Shown here in pieces: positions 46,760 through 57,599 of a DNA stretch of 64,000 nt (position 1 is its first letter; each line of letters begins with the position of its first letter). The notes below the pieces were generated by a model. It searched no databases. It saw only the letters and a list, made by a program, of their open reading frames with translations, and was not told where the DNA came from. The translations under genes and the position numbers were made by a program. Origin of the DNA: Lineus longissimus (lineage: Eukaryota > Nemertea > Pilidiophora > Heteronemertea > Lineidae); NCBI RefSeq assembly GCF_910592395.1, contig NC_088313.1, positions 12,101,937-12,165,936 of the forward strand. Direction: 5' to 3'.

Positions 46760-47603
46760 GAGTATGGGCCTACCTATCTCCCCTGCTATTCAATAGAACC
46801 TTCTAATGAGTTTTGATATATTTTGTTTTGTCCTAAACTGACAAATGCACATTCCAAAAGACAAGAACCATATCTGGCCCATCTTATTTTCCACAGAAAC
46901 TGTTTTTTCTGTCAAACCCAATATATCAAACTCAGTTGACCCATGACTAGCGATGGAATACTTCATGGAATATTCCTCCTGCCCCTCTTCTCATTTAGTG
47001 GGACCGTCTCATGATATCAGCAATGAATATGTACTTCTGTTAGTTTTATTATTTTGAAACCACTGAGACGATTTATATCTGCTAGGCCAAACTAAACATG
47101 TCCCTCAGTCAATAGAAATGGCAAAATGAAGAGCAAGAATTGAGACAGAAGGTATTTTTTTATTCATCAACTGATATATTTTCTGAGATGACCCCTAGTC
47201 CCTGTGTGGCTTTCATCCCAGGCTTTCATCTTGTTGCCAACTGCCTAGCACCTGCTTACTTGCAGAAAGTTTAAAAGGTGAAGCAGTTAATAGTAGGCCT
47301 ACAGACTCAGGAAGTTGGAAGATTTAATGAGTGACAATAATTACTTTATATGAGTGGTAAAACCAGCATTTCTAGACTGAACACAAAACATTACTGTCCA
47401 CAACCACTAAACTTCACACTACACCAGGCACATGGTTCTTTCCCGCCAAGTAGTCAATTAGCCTATATTTAGCTGCTGAGCAGACCAACCAGGTAGCGAG
47501 CAGTCAGATATCACCCACCCGTTCAGGCAGTGCAGGATGACCTGAATAATGAGCAGCTCGTTCCACTGGGAACCGGCGTTACCTCCCATAGCTACCTGTT
47601 TAA

Positions 47604-48412
47604 GCCTGGGATCCAATTCCTAGGCACAGTTAGTCTCTTTAATTCCTGATCAGCGCCTCTGTAGTGCAAGACTTCTGCTGTTGCGGCTCTGTTGTCGGGG
47701 GAAACAGCCGACATGATGACGGAATGATATATTTTTTTCCCCACAACATCAGACTTGCTCCGCTACAACAGGCGCTGATCAGGAAAAAGGCCGAAAATAG
47801 CATGTTATTCACCTATCCGGTGTCCTAAGTTCTGCTTCGACAGAAACAACCGATGCAATAAATCCTGATGACACGATAACTGTGGCTTTAACAAGACGAC
47901 GTTTAATGAATAACAACACAACCAGCGTCAATAATTGTATCTGGTAAAAATAACTCAAAGAAAACAATGCATGATCTTTATATTTTGACATCGATTGCTT
48001 TGAAAATCGATATCGCAGAATAGAATCAGTCCCCATACGCATGTTTATGTATACAAAATGTAGTTATGTAGCTATTTGTGATCCTGATCATTGAACCTGA
48101 AGCAGACTATTGCTTTTTGTCACTGCGACCTGTGATCATGATTGCATGCAACAAAAATCGCTCCTTTACCATGTGTACGGTGGTCATCGCAGGAACCGCA
48201 TGCGACAGGAATCAATTATCTCAGCTCTCCCGGGCCAGAATCCAGATAAGATTTGTATAAGATTTTTAAGATCTTATTCAGTTTTGTAAACGAGTGCATG
48301 TGCATTTCGTTGCAAGATTTCTTAGTTAAGATCTTAACTATACTAAGAATTTTACAAGAATATTCTTACGTATGTTCAGTCTAGCTCTTATTGAATGAAG
48401 GCAAATATATTA
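47604..48412. other. duplicated unit A, right end
   Basis: About 97 percent identical by eye to 62824-63630. Contains a hairpin (CCTGATCAGCGCCTCTGTAG at 47646 with its inverted partner near 47785) and a TAAGATTT-rich end. Minus-strand frame 47809-48042 is conserved but shows no known domain. Confidence 0.65.
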
Positions 48413-49115
48413 TCTCTATTGTCCTATCACTCGTTTAATCGGGTATAGCATAAACGTCTAAACATCTGCTTCCTACTTTTAAAATCCTGTTTACATTCCA
48501 GCATGGGTTATGTTTTATGAGATGCCCAATTAGGACTTTAAAGCGGGTTTGCATTAAAAGACCATTGGCATTATTAAGGGCAATATAATTCAGCTGTCGG
48601 CTGTCCAGTCACCTCTTAATCTATATACATGTATTAAGTAGTTTCCATCAACAAATTGCACAAAAAAGGAAAAATTCAAAATCTGACTGAATTATCACGC
48701 TTTTCCGATGTTGACTCCAATTTGACACGAGTTAGCTCTCCACGCTCTGACCCTTTCCACGTGGATTGATGCACTAGTAAGGCGTTGCTGGAGCCATGAA
48801 TCTACCCTATGACGTCTTGGTGCATCCTGACTCTCATGCGTTTGCGTCACCACTATCGAGTTTCACAAACTCTGGTTGAGTTCAACAGCTTCATACTACC
48901 AGAATAATGTCTTGCTTAGTAGCCATGAAGTCTTCGTAAAAGCCATTCATCCTGTTTTCGGATCCATCGCTTGTTGGAGCGTAGATCTAGAGAACTTACA
49001 GGTTGAATGGTTTTGCGCTGATCCTCACAGTCATCGTTCGGTTGGAGACTCGTAAGCACTCTTTTTAAAGTCAAATAGTATAAGTACCTAATAATAGTTA
49101 TGTTTTACTAGTCTG
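48413..49115. other. spacer between the duplicated units
   Basis: Non-coding, no repeat partner seen in the window. Confidence 0.5.
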
Positions 49116-49272
49116 GTAGTTGCTATTGCACTAATTGTGAAATTAGTTTTTTTTAACTATCAAAATGGTAATTCTTAACCACTTTAATGGTAATTTTACT
49201 ACCTTTTTTGGTTGGAACAACTAATTATTGGTTAGTTTTTACTAATTTCACAGTTGGTGCAATAGGAACTAC
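49116..49272. mobile_element. 157-bp MITE-like inverted repeat
   Basis: 32-bp arms (GTAGTTGCTATTGCACTAAT... at 49116-49147 and its inverse at 49241-49272) with three or four mismatches and an AT-rich centre. It abuts the LINE fragment that follows. Confidence 0.7.
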
Positions 49273-49279
49273 TAATTAG

Positions 49280-49700
49280 TGGCTTTTAGAACTGCTGGAG
49301 CCGTGTCCTTATGAACCCAGACTGACGTCCCATGCCCACGCTTAGAATCCTGACAAATCTAGAAGTGTCTGTGTCCATCGGCTGTTGTCATCTCACCTGG
49401 AGCAGCGAGCCTTGCCTCAGCCAGACCAACAATGTTCTACCTGTATCGCCTGAGTTCCTACTCGAGCTGTTCGATCTTGCCCGCAGTATTCAGGGTTTGC
49501 ACATGCCATGTTCCGATAACTGTCTGGGTGCCAGTAGCACATTTATCACCTAAACCCTAGCTTGGGGGTGTCGCGGACGTTCTTAACCCGGGACGCGTCC
49601 GATCCGGTATTGGTCTCGTTGCTTTCCTTGTCATGTTGAATCACAGGCTGGGTAACTCCTTGCAGAGCCCATCTCCACTCCAGGAGTTGCTAGATGGCCG
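49280..49700 (-). pseudogene. LINE endonuclease fragment (APE type)
   Basis: On the minus strand around 49335-49515 the translation contains IGTWHVQTLNTAGKIEQL, then ELRRYR and NIVGLAEARL, then a TADGHRHF string. This is the N-terminal part of the APE-like endonuclease of non-LTR retrotransposons (GTWN-R-L, Y-NI-GL-E-R, D-GH). Stop codons interrupt it at least three times, and a shifted piece (GTSVWVHKDTAPAVL) follows. The leader before it (49560-49700) is open in part. The rest of the element is missing. A dead fragment. Confidence 0.8.
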
Positions 49701-50327
49701 TTGGCTCAACAATGAACTCATCAGCTCTTAAGATGGATATTGGTTTTAGTTCCATCTGGGTGTCTGGCCACCCTCCACACCATAGTCAAAGATTCTTGTG
49801 GGGGTACCGGTTTAGTCGCCGATTGTCCGAACCTGAGCAGGTTGCACTGGTCTACAGTGGCAGGCCATTGACCGGACCTGACAGAATCGCAAGCCATATA
49901 GTTTTAAAAAGCAAAAATGAGCAGCGTTGAGCTGAACGTTGCGATTCCATGGGACCCTAAATCGGGAATTGAGTAATAACATGAGATAGCAGACGCTAGC
50001 TGACCTGACCATATATATCAAGTCATCCCAGGAGGCTTAGAAGCCTCTTGTCTGAATGATGACCGGAACCACAGGATTAATTATAACACTACAGCAAGTC
50101 ATGCATCTAGCCAGCATTGCGAAGTAGTCTAACATAGACATAAAAAATACAAACACAACGATCAAAAGATTTGCATGAACTCCGACTCGCTGACGATAAT
50201 CAATCTGAGATAGTTGAAACGTGGTCGTGAGCTCCGACTCGGTGACTACACTCGACCAGCGATCGTTGAAACACGGACGTGAACTCCAACTCGGTGACGA
50301 ATGCGACCAGAGATCGATGAAGATAAT

Positions 50328-50546
50328 CTACCAGATATCTTTGCAACGCGATGGTGAACTCAATTGTTCAATGACAAAAATGAACTGGGTCACACAATCC
50401 AGTGTAGAAGTGAAAAATGTCCCCCTCGAATAAGTCTTTGTATTCTTAGACTGATGGATTGTATTATATGGTCCATAGAGGCCATGACCGTCAATAAAAG
50501 AAAATGCAAGCTGAAACCTCCGAATAACGCTTTCTTTCACTTTCAA
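50328..50546 (-). CDS. unassigned frame conserved with copy A
   Basis: 72 codons, closely matching the first part of 26898-27257 (shared TFFTSTLDCVTQFIFVIE). It stops where the copy A frame enters its internal repeats. No domain recognised. It lies downstream of the long exon on the same strand. Confidence 0.3.
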   Translation of the reverse strand: MKVKESVIRRFQLAFSFIDGHGLYGPYNTIHQSKNTKTYSRGTFFTSTLDCVTQFIFVIEQLSSPSRCKDIW

Positions 50547-50741
50547 TTTCCAACAGTTGAGTTGTATTGCAATAACAATTTAGTGGTCGAACTGACCATT
50601 TCCAGACTCTCATTTGAAAGATGATCTCTCAAATACAGCGACCGTCATTCAAATAAGAGTCCTCGACTTGCTCATAGTGTTTTTCATATCGTTCTAGCCA
50701 CTGGCACTTAGTTGAACTCCGGAATGTGACAACATCTCATT

Positions 50742-51347
50742 CGCAAAAGAAGCGGTTTTGCACAAAACTAGATTACTTAGAATCCTTGGGGTTGGCCTAA
50801 CCAGTCTTTCAACCAGTCTCAGAGGCTTTCAAATTTTATTTGAAAGACTCTGGCCTAACCAATGGCGTCAACTAAACCCGGTCAACTATAATATGACACC
50901 GGCTGCCCAAGGCTGTGTAACATAACTATAATTTTGGTGATCACATAATTACAGTTTAGTGGCAAAAGAAGACCCAAGTCAATATGGCAAGATCTAAATG
51001 AATCCGAAATACACTTTACTGCATGTGTAATTTCCCTCACAATACTTATTGTGACAATCACATCTCCCGGAATGTCAATGAATTTATTTATGCAACACGG
51101 CATTGCCTTACGGTGGGGAGTGGAATGCTACTACGTATGTTTGATTTTGAACAGATATAAGGATTTAAACAAAGGTCCTGGTGTGCAAGTTCCGAAAAAT
51201 GAACGTTAGTAATGAATTATAAGCCCTAGTGGCAGTCTGTAATATTGCATCCACAGCTGTGCCGTATCCGTCTCACCAGCCACTGTTAGATTTGTTCGTA
51301 CAGTTCAGCTTTAAAAATAATACAAGTCCACCCGAGTACTTTTTACA
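50742..51347. other. copy B-specific insertion
   Basis: Present only in copy B and replaces about 20 bp and the coding tail found in copy A near 27455. Contains a short hairpin (AGAGGCTTTCAAAT / ATTTGAAAGACTCT at about 50820-50855). No target duplication or open frame with a known domain. Confidence 0.55.
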
Positions 51348-52448
51348 GAGTAAATACCTTTGCGGTCATTCGCTTACCAGTACCAAATTTGGGCCAGGCA
51401 AATAATCGTTCATTCGCACCAACAATTAACCAATGCTTTGAGACAAAAGGGTCACGTAAGGTCATCAATAACGTATTCTTAGCTTCCACCTCGGATTCAT
51501 CCAGGCATGGCCCCAATTTCAACCTAAACAGAAATAGAACGTGACTCTTAGGATTCAACCTGAAGCTCTCATTAGGAGCCTGCATTATATTCATGGTAAC
51601 GAACTTTGACCGATGAACCTCAACGACGACATTATATGATCCGAGCAAAGACACAATTGCGGAGTCTCCCAATTTTCTGAACAAATCATCACGACAAATA
51701 ATCGACGTGGATTTGTTATACTCGTACGGTTTTTCTAAGATGGTGATGGAGTGTGTTCTGGCTGATGATTTATAGAGATAACCATTTAAATCACATCGGA
51801 TATTCTCTAAAATAATGTTATCCATATCAAATGATGAAACCCTTTCGGCTTCAGGCATAAGATAGTAGCGCATCGCTTTTAGGCTTTTAACATACCGAAG
51901 TTCAAGAACGAATCCCACGTTTACTATTTTATACCAATTTAACCAAGACATAGACGGGGCCTTTCCCATGTTTTTGTGCTGCTGAAATTTGCATCGAAAG
52001 GTCAACTCCAAGAAAACATTCTCACCACATGAAACCATTCTGAAATATTCGAACCGCGAATTCTTTGGACCGAGGCTTTTCTTAAGTACACCATACGGTA
52101 GAATCAACTCTCGGCGATTGCCACTTCCAATCAAATCGAATTGAAATGCTCGCAAGTTTTCAGAGACAGATTTCCGTCCATGATGAGTGCTCACACCTAT
52201 GACATCATTGCCAAATTCGCCAGCAATGTATGTGAGCTCGTGAAAATGAAAATGATACATCAGTTTAAAATCTCCGCTTATATCATCTTGGCTGTAGTCG
52301 TAGACGTTACGATGAGGTGCCAAGGAGTAATGAAAAAGAGCCACTGTGACTATGACACTTAGCTCTGTGTGGTAAAATACAGATGCCGCCCATGCTGGGA
52401 ACTGGCCATAGATCCTTACATCACGGTACGACCGATAGGTGCCCCTCT
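51343..52448 (-). CDS. long exon of an unrecognised protein, best copy
   Basis: Minus strand, open from about 52448 to a stop at 51343, roughly 368 codons. The 333-codon frame listed from 52344 starts at a GTG; reading further upstream stays open (YRDVRIYGQFPAWAA) until a TAG. The sequence CACCGAACTAGCAG there could be a splice acceptor, so an exon without its own start codon is likely. The early part has a hydrophobic run (LSVIVTVALFHYSLA). The rest is rich in aromatic and beta-type residues with few cysteines. I recognise no family. Copy A shows that the original C-terminus was about 30 codons longer; here it is cut by the 606-bp insertion. Differences between the copies are mostly amino-acid-changing. 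Confidence 0.5.
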
Positions 52449-53955
52449 GCTAGTTCGGTGATTTGGTTAAAAGTTAAGATATGACATCTTTGTGGGAAGT
52501 GTTCGGGTTTAAAGGATGAATATGTTCAAATCATATTTTGATACATTATATTTTGGGAGATGGAAGTCTGTCGCTCTCTGTTGAGTAGACAATCTTCATA
52601 ATTAATGCGCGCATCTTGATTATATAAACCCATTGCCAGCGTATAGGCGGATACCGCCTCTTTGGTATACCCTGTATATATTATAAGAGAGGTTGGCAAC
52701 AATAATTGATGAGATGCGATGAGTGAGAGATAACAATAACTGATGAGATGAGAGAATGGATGAGATGCAGAGCTCCACTCTACATCTCATCCTGACGGCC
52801 AGGGCAATAAAGCGGAATCTACGAAAATTGCAGAATCTGGGAAAACTGGGCGGTAACACCCTTAAACATGGCACATGAAAAGATCGATATTGAATATGTA
52901 TATAATAATTATTTGTAAGAATTGCTATGTTTTGCCTTCTCCTACCACGGCCGATGTGGAAATGGTCGGAGAGGAATAATGCTGTTCATTTTGTCATGAA
53001 TGGTGGTTTTTTTCCTCAGTCGACAAATAGAGAGGTTTGAACAATAAGTACTTATGAAACATTTCGAATATGTATTGCAGATTCCGCTAAATGGGAGCCA
53101 TGGCCCGTTCCGAGTCCCACTCCGAGGTAAAATTGTGTACACCTATTAAATTACGCTGACCTATGGTGGCCGGCAATTTTCGGTGGCCGGTCCGGAGTTA
53201 ATGAGCTACCAATCGGACTGACATCTTGCACTGGCCTCAATATATTCAAGGCCCTTCTCAAAACCCATCTTTGTGGGAGGGCCTTCAATTGATAAATGTA
53301 CAGCGCTTTCAGCGGACAGACAGCCTGGAAATATCATTATGTATGTACGTTTACGCATATGTGTATGCGTATATATGTATGTGTGTGTATGCGTATGTGC
53401 GTACATATATGCGTATGAAAGTACATATATTCCATTTTCCAGTTCGATTTCAGCCCGATTTTGCCTAGTCGAACGTATTCCTCCAATGGTATATACCGTT
53501 GATAATTCTATGAATTCGATCTTCGCACATAGTGTTGATAGTTCCATCGCATCGACAAAATGTACGAGTCATATTGGTCACACGATCGCCGAAGAAAATT
53601 CCAACAACGAGTGGCGGAATGCGTGGATGATGGAGACCGTTCCATAGGACGAGTCATTCATACAAGCTGTAATTAAACCTAACATACTAAATATACTAAA
53701 CATTTGGGGGACTGGCCTTATTAGCCCTGGTAGGCAACCAACCAGTCTAGGAATAACCAAATTCCTACATCAAACAGGGCAGTTCGGGCTTGTCAGTAGC
53801 GCAACAACACAGAGAAGAGAACAAAACCTGACCGAAGACGGAAAGCACCGCCGTCCTGGCGTCTAACCGGTTGCGCACGCAACTGTAGTTGTATATTTAC
53901 ACTAGGTCTTTCTGTACAAAACTGAAGTAAAAGGATTTGCTAGTCTTAATTCATA
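52449..53955. other. duplicated unit B, non-coding part
   Basis: 52589-53882 matches 35580-36798; 52375-52588 has no partner in copy A because the BEL element took its place. Contains the GATGA-rich microsatellite (about 52712-52775). A minus-strand frame (53206-53547) runs through the enlarged TGTATG repeat and is not credible as a gene. Confidence 0.6.
53338..53426 (+). repeat. TGTATGCG/TGTGTATG microsatellite, expanded in copy B
   Basis: About 90 bp of alternating GTATGCATAC-type repeats. The equivalent place in copy A (36331-36350) has only about 20 bp. Confidence 0.85.
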
Positions 53956-54294
53956 TCACCCATTGACTACCTGCTTTTTCCATAGCCGATGTCCTGTTTT
54001 CCCGTCTCTGCAATTCCAGTCCTTGGTAGCAGCATCCTTGTGAAGATCACAGGTTCCCGTTTGATCATGGCCGTCATGGCCGTTCTGGGGGGTGGTAAAA
54101 AAGGCATCGCACATCTGAATATTCGAGCATGCCATACCACATCGAAGAACTGACTGAACTGGTAAGGTTGCGAGAGTTAAATTGTTATCAGTTCCTTTAA
54201 TGTGCATTGTCATGAAATGGAATGAGGAAAACACTAAACTTGCTGAAGCTCTGTCCATGGTGGTCAGGACGTGCAATAACTCCCATTTAGTCAT
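53956..54294 (-). CDS. exon of a putative secreted protein with PAN/apple-like cysteine pattern (copy B)
   Basis: Opens at ATG 54294. An internal Met about 13 codons in is followed by a moderately hydrophobic stretch (ASASLVFSSFHFM) that could be a signal peptide. The conserved core reads LRCGMACSNIQMCDAFF, then a loop and a cysteine in GTCDLHKD, then WNCRDG. AAGCAGGTAGTC near 53970 is a good splice donor, in which case the last codons before the stop would be intronic. Very close to copy A (37188-37500). In copy A the loop has an extra segment (CHHLISKSSQ) and a longer upstream frame. The exon lies upstream of the long unrecognised exon on the same strand, so both may belong to one gene, but no transcript evidence is available. 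Confidence 0.42.
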   Translation of the reverse strand: MTKWELLHVLTTMDRASASLVFSSFHFMTMHIKGTDNNLTLATLPVQSVLRCGMACSNIQMCDAFFTTPQNGHDGHDQTGTCDLHKDAATKDWNCRDGKTGHRLWKKQVVNG

Positions 54295-55135
54295 GAATTG
54301 TATTTACACGGTCTACGAACTCAACCAATAGAATTCTTGATTGGACGACCTTCTTTCTCGAGATATTGATGGTGTCATAGCAAATTAATGCCACAGACAA
54401 AACTCTCCGCAGCAAATCTTTAAAGAAAATGGTCCAAAGGCTATATAGAATCTATACCGGTATAGCATCTGTATAGGGTTCGTAAAGGACAACCTTTCTA
54501 CTATAAGATGAACAAATTCTATATAGGCTTTTAGTGTATATTATGTGGTAAAAAGGCAACGCATATCTCGTCGAGCATGCCTCTCCATATCGAAGAATTG
54601 ACTGAACTCGTAAGATTTTAAGGGGGAAATAGAGCAAATGTTCGGATTTGCTTCAATTCAAGACAAACAAGCCATTTTCAACCTCGGACACAGGTTTTTA
54701 ATCTGTGCGACTTTCAAACTTAGTTTACATAAGGAACCTTATTGCAGTTAAGGTACACCCAGATTGGTCCTGGTTGAACTTCAGACTTGTTTTTAGGTGT
54801 AATTACGATACGTGCTAATTGCGAAGGGTATGTTTTTTAGGTGTAATTACGATACGTGCTAATTGCGAAGGGTATGCGCAGTCTCTTTAATCACCTCCAT
54901 CGACATAGGGCCTATAGCTGGATGCAATGCCAACAATGACATGGAATTCTTGCTGAAAAGGAAAGGATTTTCGCGGCAAAATGTTTTCGCGGTCATGACC
55001 TACTCGCGAAATTTGTGAAAACTTCCTGAATATGAAATTTTCTGTTAAAACAAGCATATTTCGGAATGAATCAATGACGATTTGATTGTCGAAGTGACAT
55101 TCTAAAATATATTGTTATCACAAATCATAGTTAGC
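54295..55135. other. duplicated unit B, middle part (left of gypsy insertion)
   Basis: Matches 42021-42868. Contains a degenerate second PAN-like piece (54440-54640) and a local direct duplication of about 45 bp (GGTGTAATTACGATACGTGC at about 54797 and 54840) not found in copy A. Confidence 0.6.
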
Positions 55136-55284
55136 ACTAAACTTACAGTTTTGTGTTTTGAAAGACAGACAGCAGGAATATCTTGACATGAATAAACAGC
55201 ACACACTACATGCACAATAAACACTCACACACCTGCATCCATCATAATGTCCATGAATCACCTCCATTCATACATAAGGTTCAC

Positions 55285-56500
55285 TCTGTCCCCTCACATC
55301 CTAGACAGACAGTCCGGCGTGACATTTAGGACAGCTTTCTTAGCACACCTTTCTTATGTACTATTGTCAAATTATACTCCTGTAAGGCTAGGCTCCATCT
55401 GAGGAGCTTCTGTTTGGAATCCTTGACCCTGTCCAGCCAAACAAGAGGATTGTGCATCGTTTCTAAAATTGTCTCATGTCCGAGTAAGTAAGGCCGGAGT
55501 AACCGTACTGCCCACACTATACTTAAACACTCCTTCTCAATCGTCACAAGATGTGTCTCCCGGTCGAGAAGTTTCCTGCTTAGGTACGCGATGTGATGTT
55601 CGATCTGATCAGCTCCAATTTGCGCCAAAACCGCTCCCAAACCACACTCACTTGCATCAACCTGCAAAAGAAATGGTTTAGTGTAGTCTGGAGGCGACAA
55701 TACTGGGTGTTCCTGCAATGACTGTTTCAGCCTCAGGAACGAAGTTTCGCACTCCTCCGACCAACGGACCTTATTAGATCTCCTTTTTTTGTTAGGTCCG
55801 TGAGGGGAGCTGCTATCTCTGAAAAACAAGGTATGAATCGCCGATAGCAGCCTGCCATGCCAAGAAAGCGTCGAACCTCTTCTTAGTCTCTGGAATTTGA
55901 ACTGGGCAATGGCTTCCACCTTGGCTCGAACTGGCACTATCTTCCCCGACCCAACAACATGTCCTCGATAATCTAACGAGGCATGTCCAAGGAAAACCTT
56001 GCTGGGCTTGTCTTTCAAATTCGCCTTCTTGAGGCGCTTGAACACCTCCTCAAGATGTTTCAAATGATCAGGAAACGAGTCTGAAAATATTGCCACATCA
56101 TCAATATACACCACTACAAAGTCTTCCGTGCCATCCAAGACATCAGTCATCATCCTGGTGAACGTCATAGGGGCATTTTTCATACCAAACGGCATCACTC
56201 TGAAGGACCAAGATCCGAAGGGGCTAACAAAGGTGGAGGTCAACTTGGCCGCTTCGGTCAAGGGGATAGCGTAGTATCCCTTGCAAAGATCAAGGACTGA
56301 AGCGAACTTGGCCCTGCAAACTTTCTCAATTAACTCTTCAATACGGGGCAAGTTTCCCCCACTCTCAGTCTCAGTCACCCGGTTCAAAGCTCTAAAATCG
56401 ACACACATTCTTATACTACCGTCCTTTTTGGGAACTATGACTAATCCAGAACCCTAAGCGCCAGGCTTGGCTCGCTCCAATATCCTGGCTTTCGCCAACT
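55285..56500 (-). pseudogene. gypsy reverse transcriptase and RNase H
   Basis: The frame 55326-56408 (360 codons) carries the RT: the conserved MCVDFRALNRV, the catalytic aspartate in SVLDLCKGYYAI, PFGMKNAP, and YIDD at residues 101-104 of the frame. RNase H follows, with its first aspartate in LLQVDASECGLGAVL (about residue 251). Upstream in the same phase the RT leader continues (LVIVPKKDGS) but is broken by a TAG near 56455. The end of RNase H is shifted: the conserved CLSRM-type motif occurs in another phase near 55300. RNase H is the last domain before the 3' end, as expected for the Gmr1 order. It synthesises the DNA copy of the element. Confidence 0.9.
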
Positions 56501-57355
56501 CTTGGATGTGTTGAAGAAGCTTCTTGTTTTGGGACTCCGGACAATTGTAAGGTAGAATGAAACCGTTCCACCAAACCATTAGCCTGTGGGTGATAACATG
56601 ATGTCTTCATTTTCTTGATACCTAGCCGTGGGAGTAACTGTTTCATCAGCTCACTCATGAAGTTTGAGCCTTGGTCATTCGACAACTCATCGGGTATGCC
56701 GAACATCTCGACCAGCCCATCTGCGACAGAGGAGGCTGTAGTATCCTTTAGGGGAATCGCATCTGGAAATCGCGTAGCATAGTCAACTAGGGTTAGCAAA
56801 TACTTATTACCATGAGAAGAGCGTTCAACCGGCCCAACAATGTCGGTTGCCACCTTATAAAAAGGTTTCCCAACGACAGGAACGCTAATCAAGGGGGCCT
56901 TTTCAGAAGCCAACTTCCTGGCACACTTCTGACAATTCGGACAGGTTCTGCAGTATTTTTCCACATCCTGGTGTAGCCCAGGCGGGTAATAATGCTCGAC
57001 CAGGTCTATCTTTGGTTTTAGTCACACCCAAATGACCTGCTAATGGAATACTATGAGCCAGGTCCAGCAAATCTAATCTATACTCACGGGGAACCAGCAA
57101 CCGGTCAATGTATTGTTGGTGGTTTGCAAGAAAGGAGCGCCGATATGCCAAGCCGTCCTTCCAGAAGTATCCAATGGAGTCCTTAGCCAAGGACTTATCG
57201 CATTTTTGCAAAACTTTCTGAATTTTCACATCTACCTTTTGGCGCGTGGCTAGCTCCATTGGCCCAAACTTCCACATATCTAAATGAGGCAAGTTTACGG
57301 GGACCTTACTCCCAGCCTCCGCTTCCTGTGCCTCACTCACAAACTCTGAGCTCAA
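56500..57355 (-). pseudogene. gypsy integrase (H2C2 zinc domain and catalytic core), truncated
   Basis: The frame 56903-57355 contains the start of the H2C2 zinc finger (LDLAHSIPLAGHLGVTKT). After a shift near 57003 the second half is in the other frame (YCRTCPNCQKC). The core in 56416-56964 has the three catalytic acids in FYKVATDIVGPV, ELSNDQGSNFM and ANGLVERFHSTL, a D-D-E arrangement. The sequence then changes within about 15 residues into the RT leader, so the integrase C-terminal domain is missing. It would insert the element's DNA into the genome. Its position upstream of RT is the unusual feature. Confidence 0.88.
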
Positions 57356-57554
57356 TATATCCCCGACGAGTCTGACATCAGAGATGAGTCTAAGGAGTCT
57401 GTTACAACATTACCCTGCACCGATCCGAGATCATCAACAACTTTGGCTTTTGCTTTTGGCTGTCTGCTTTACCAATCTGCAATCGCTCCTTGTTTCTTGC
57501 GTTCGGCCCTGGTGGTCGCTGCAAAAGCTGGAACACCATCTAGGTCGAGAGCAT

Positions 57555-57599
57555 CTGAAACAAGATGTATATGTAAGAATTATCATTCCTTCAACCTAC
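57555..57599 (-). other. 45-nt intron-like segment between protease and pol
   Basis: On the minus strand the segment starts GTAGG and ends TTTCAG with a T-rich stretch before the AG. Read straight through, it holds the stop codon that ends the gag-protease frame. Without it the frame continues for about 30 codons with a VPAFAATTRAERKKQ string typical of the post-protease linker. It is a multiple of three long. It might be a real mini-intron or simply an insertion. Confidence 0.4.

Larger units (their letters stand above)
43477..47603 (-). mobile_element. Kolobok-type DNA transposon, 4119 bp, TTAA target duplication
   Basis: The element runs from 43481 to 47599 with ends ACAGGTAGC and GCTACCTGT, flanked by TTAA on both sides (43477-43480 and 47600-47603). 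The duplicated partner in copy B joins the two flanks directly at about 62823, apart from about 10 bp, so it serves as an empty site. On the minus strand the element has a long transposase frame (44834-46759, one in-frame stop) and a second gene (44081-44799). TTAA is the target of Kolobok and piggyBac. The protein resembles the DDE proteins I associate with Kolobok. I see no introns or long subterminal repeats, and 46800-47599 and 43481-44080 appear non-coding. Confidence 0.88.
26820..48412. repeat. duplicated unit, copy A (interrupted by several elements)
   Basis: Matches copy B (about 50072-63630) in the same order and orientation. Aligned segments are about 26820-28202 with 50072-52374, 35580-36798 and 37132-37550 with 52589-54291, about 42021-43476 with 54292-55135 and 60410-60877, and 47604-48412 with about 62824-63630. 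Identity is high, often well above 90 percent by eye. Copy A alone contains the BEL element, the 36.9-kb palindrome, the 37551-42020 block with the pogo element, and the Kolobok element. Confidence 0.85.
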
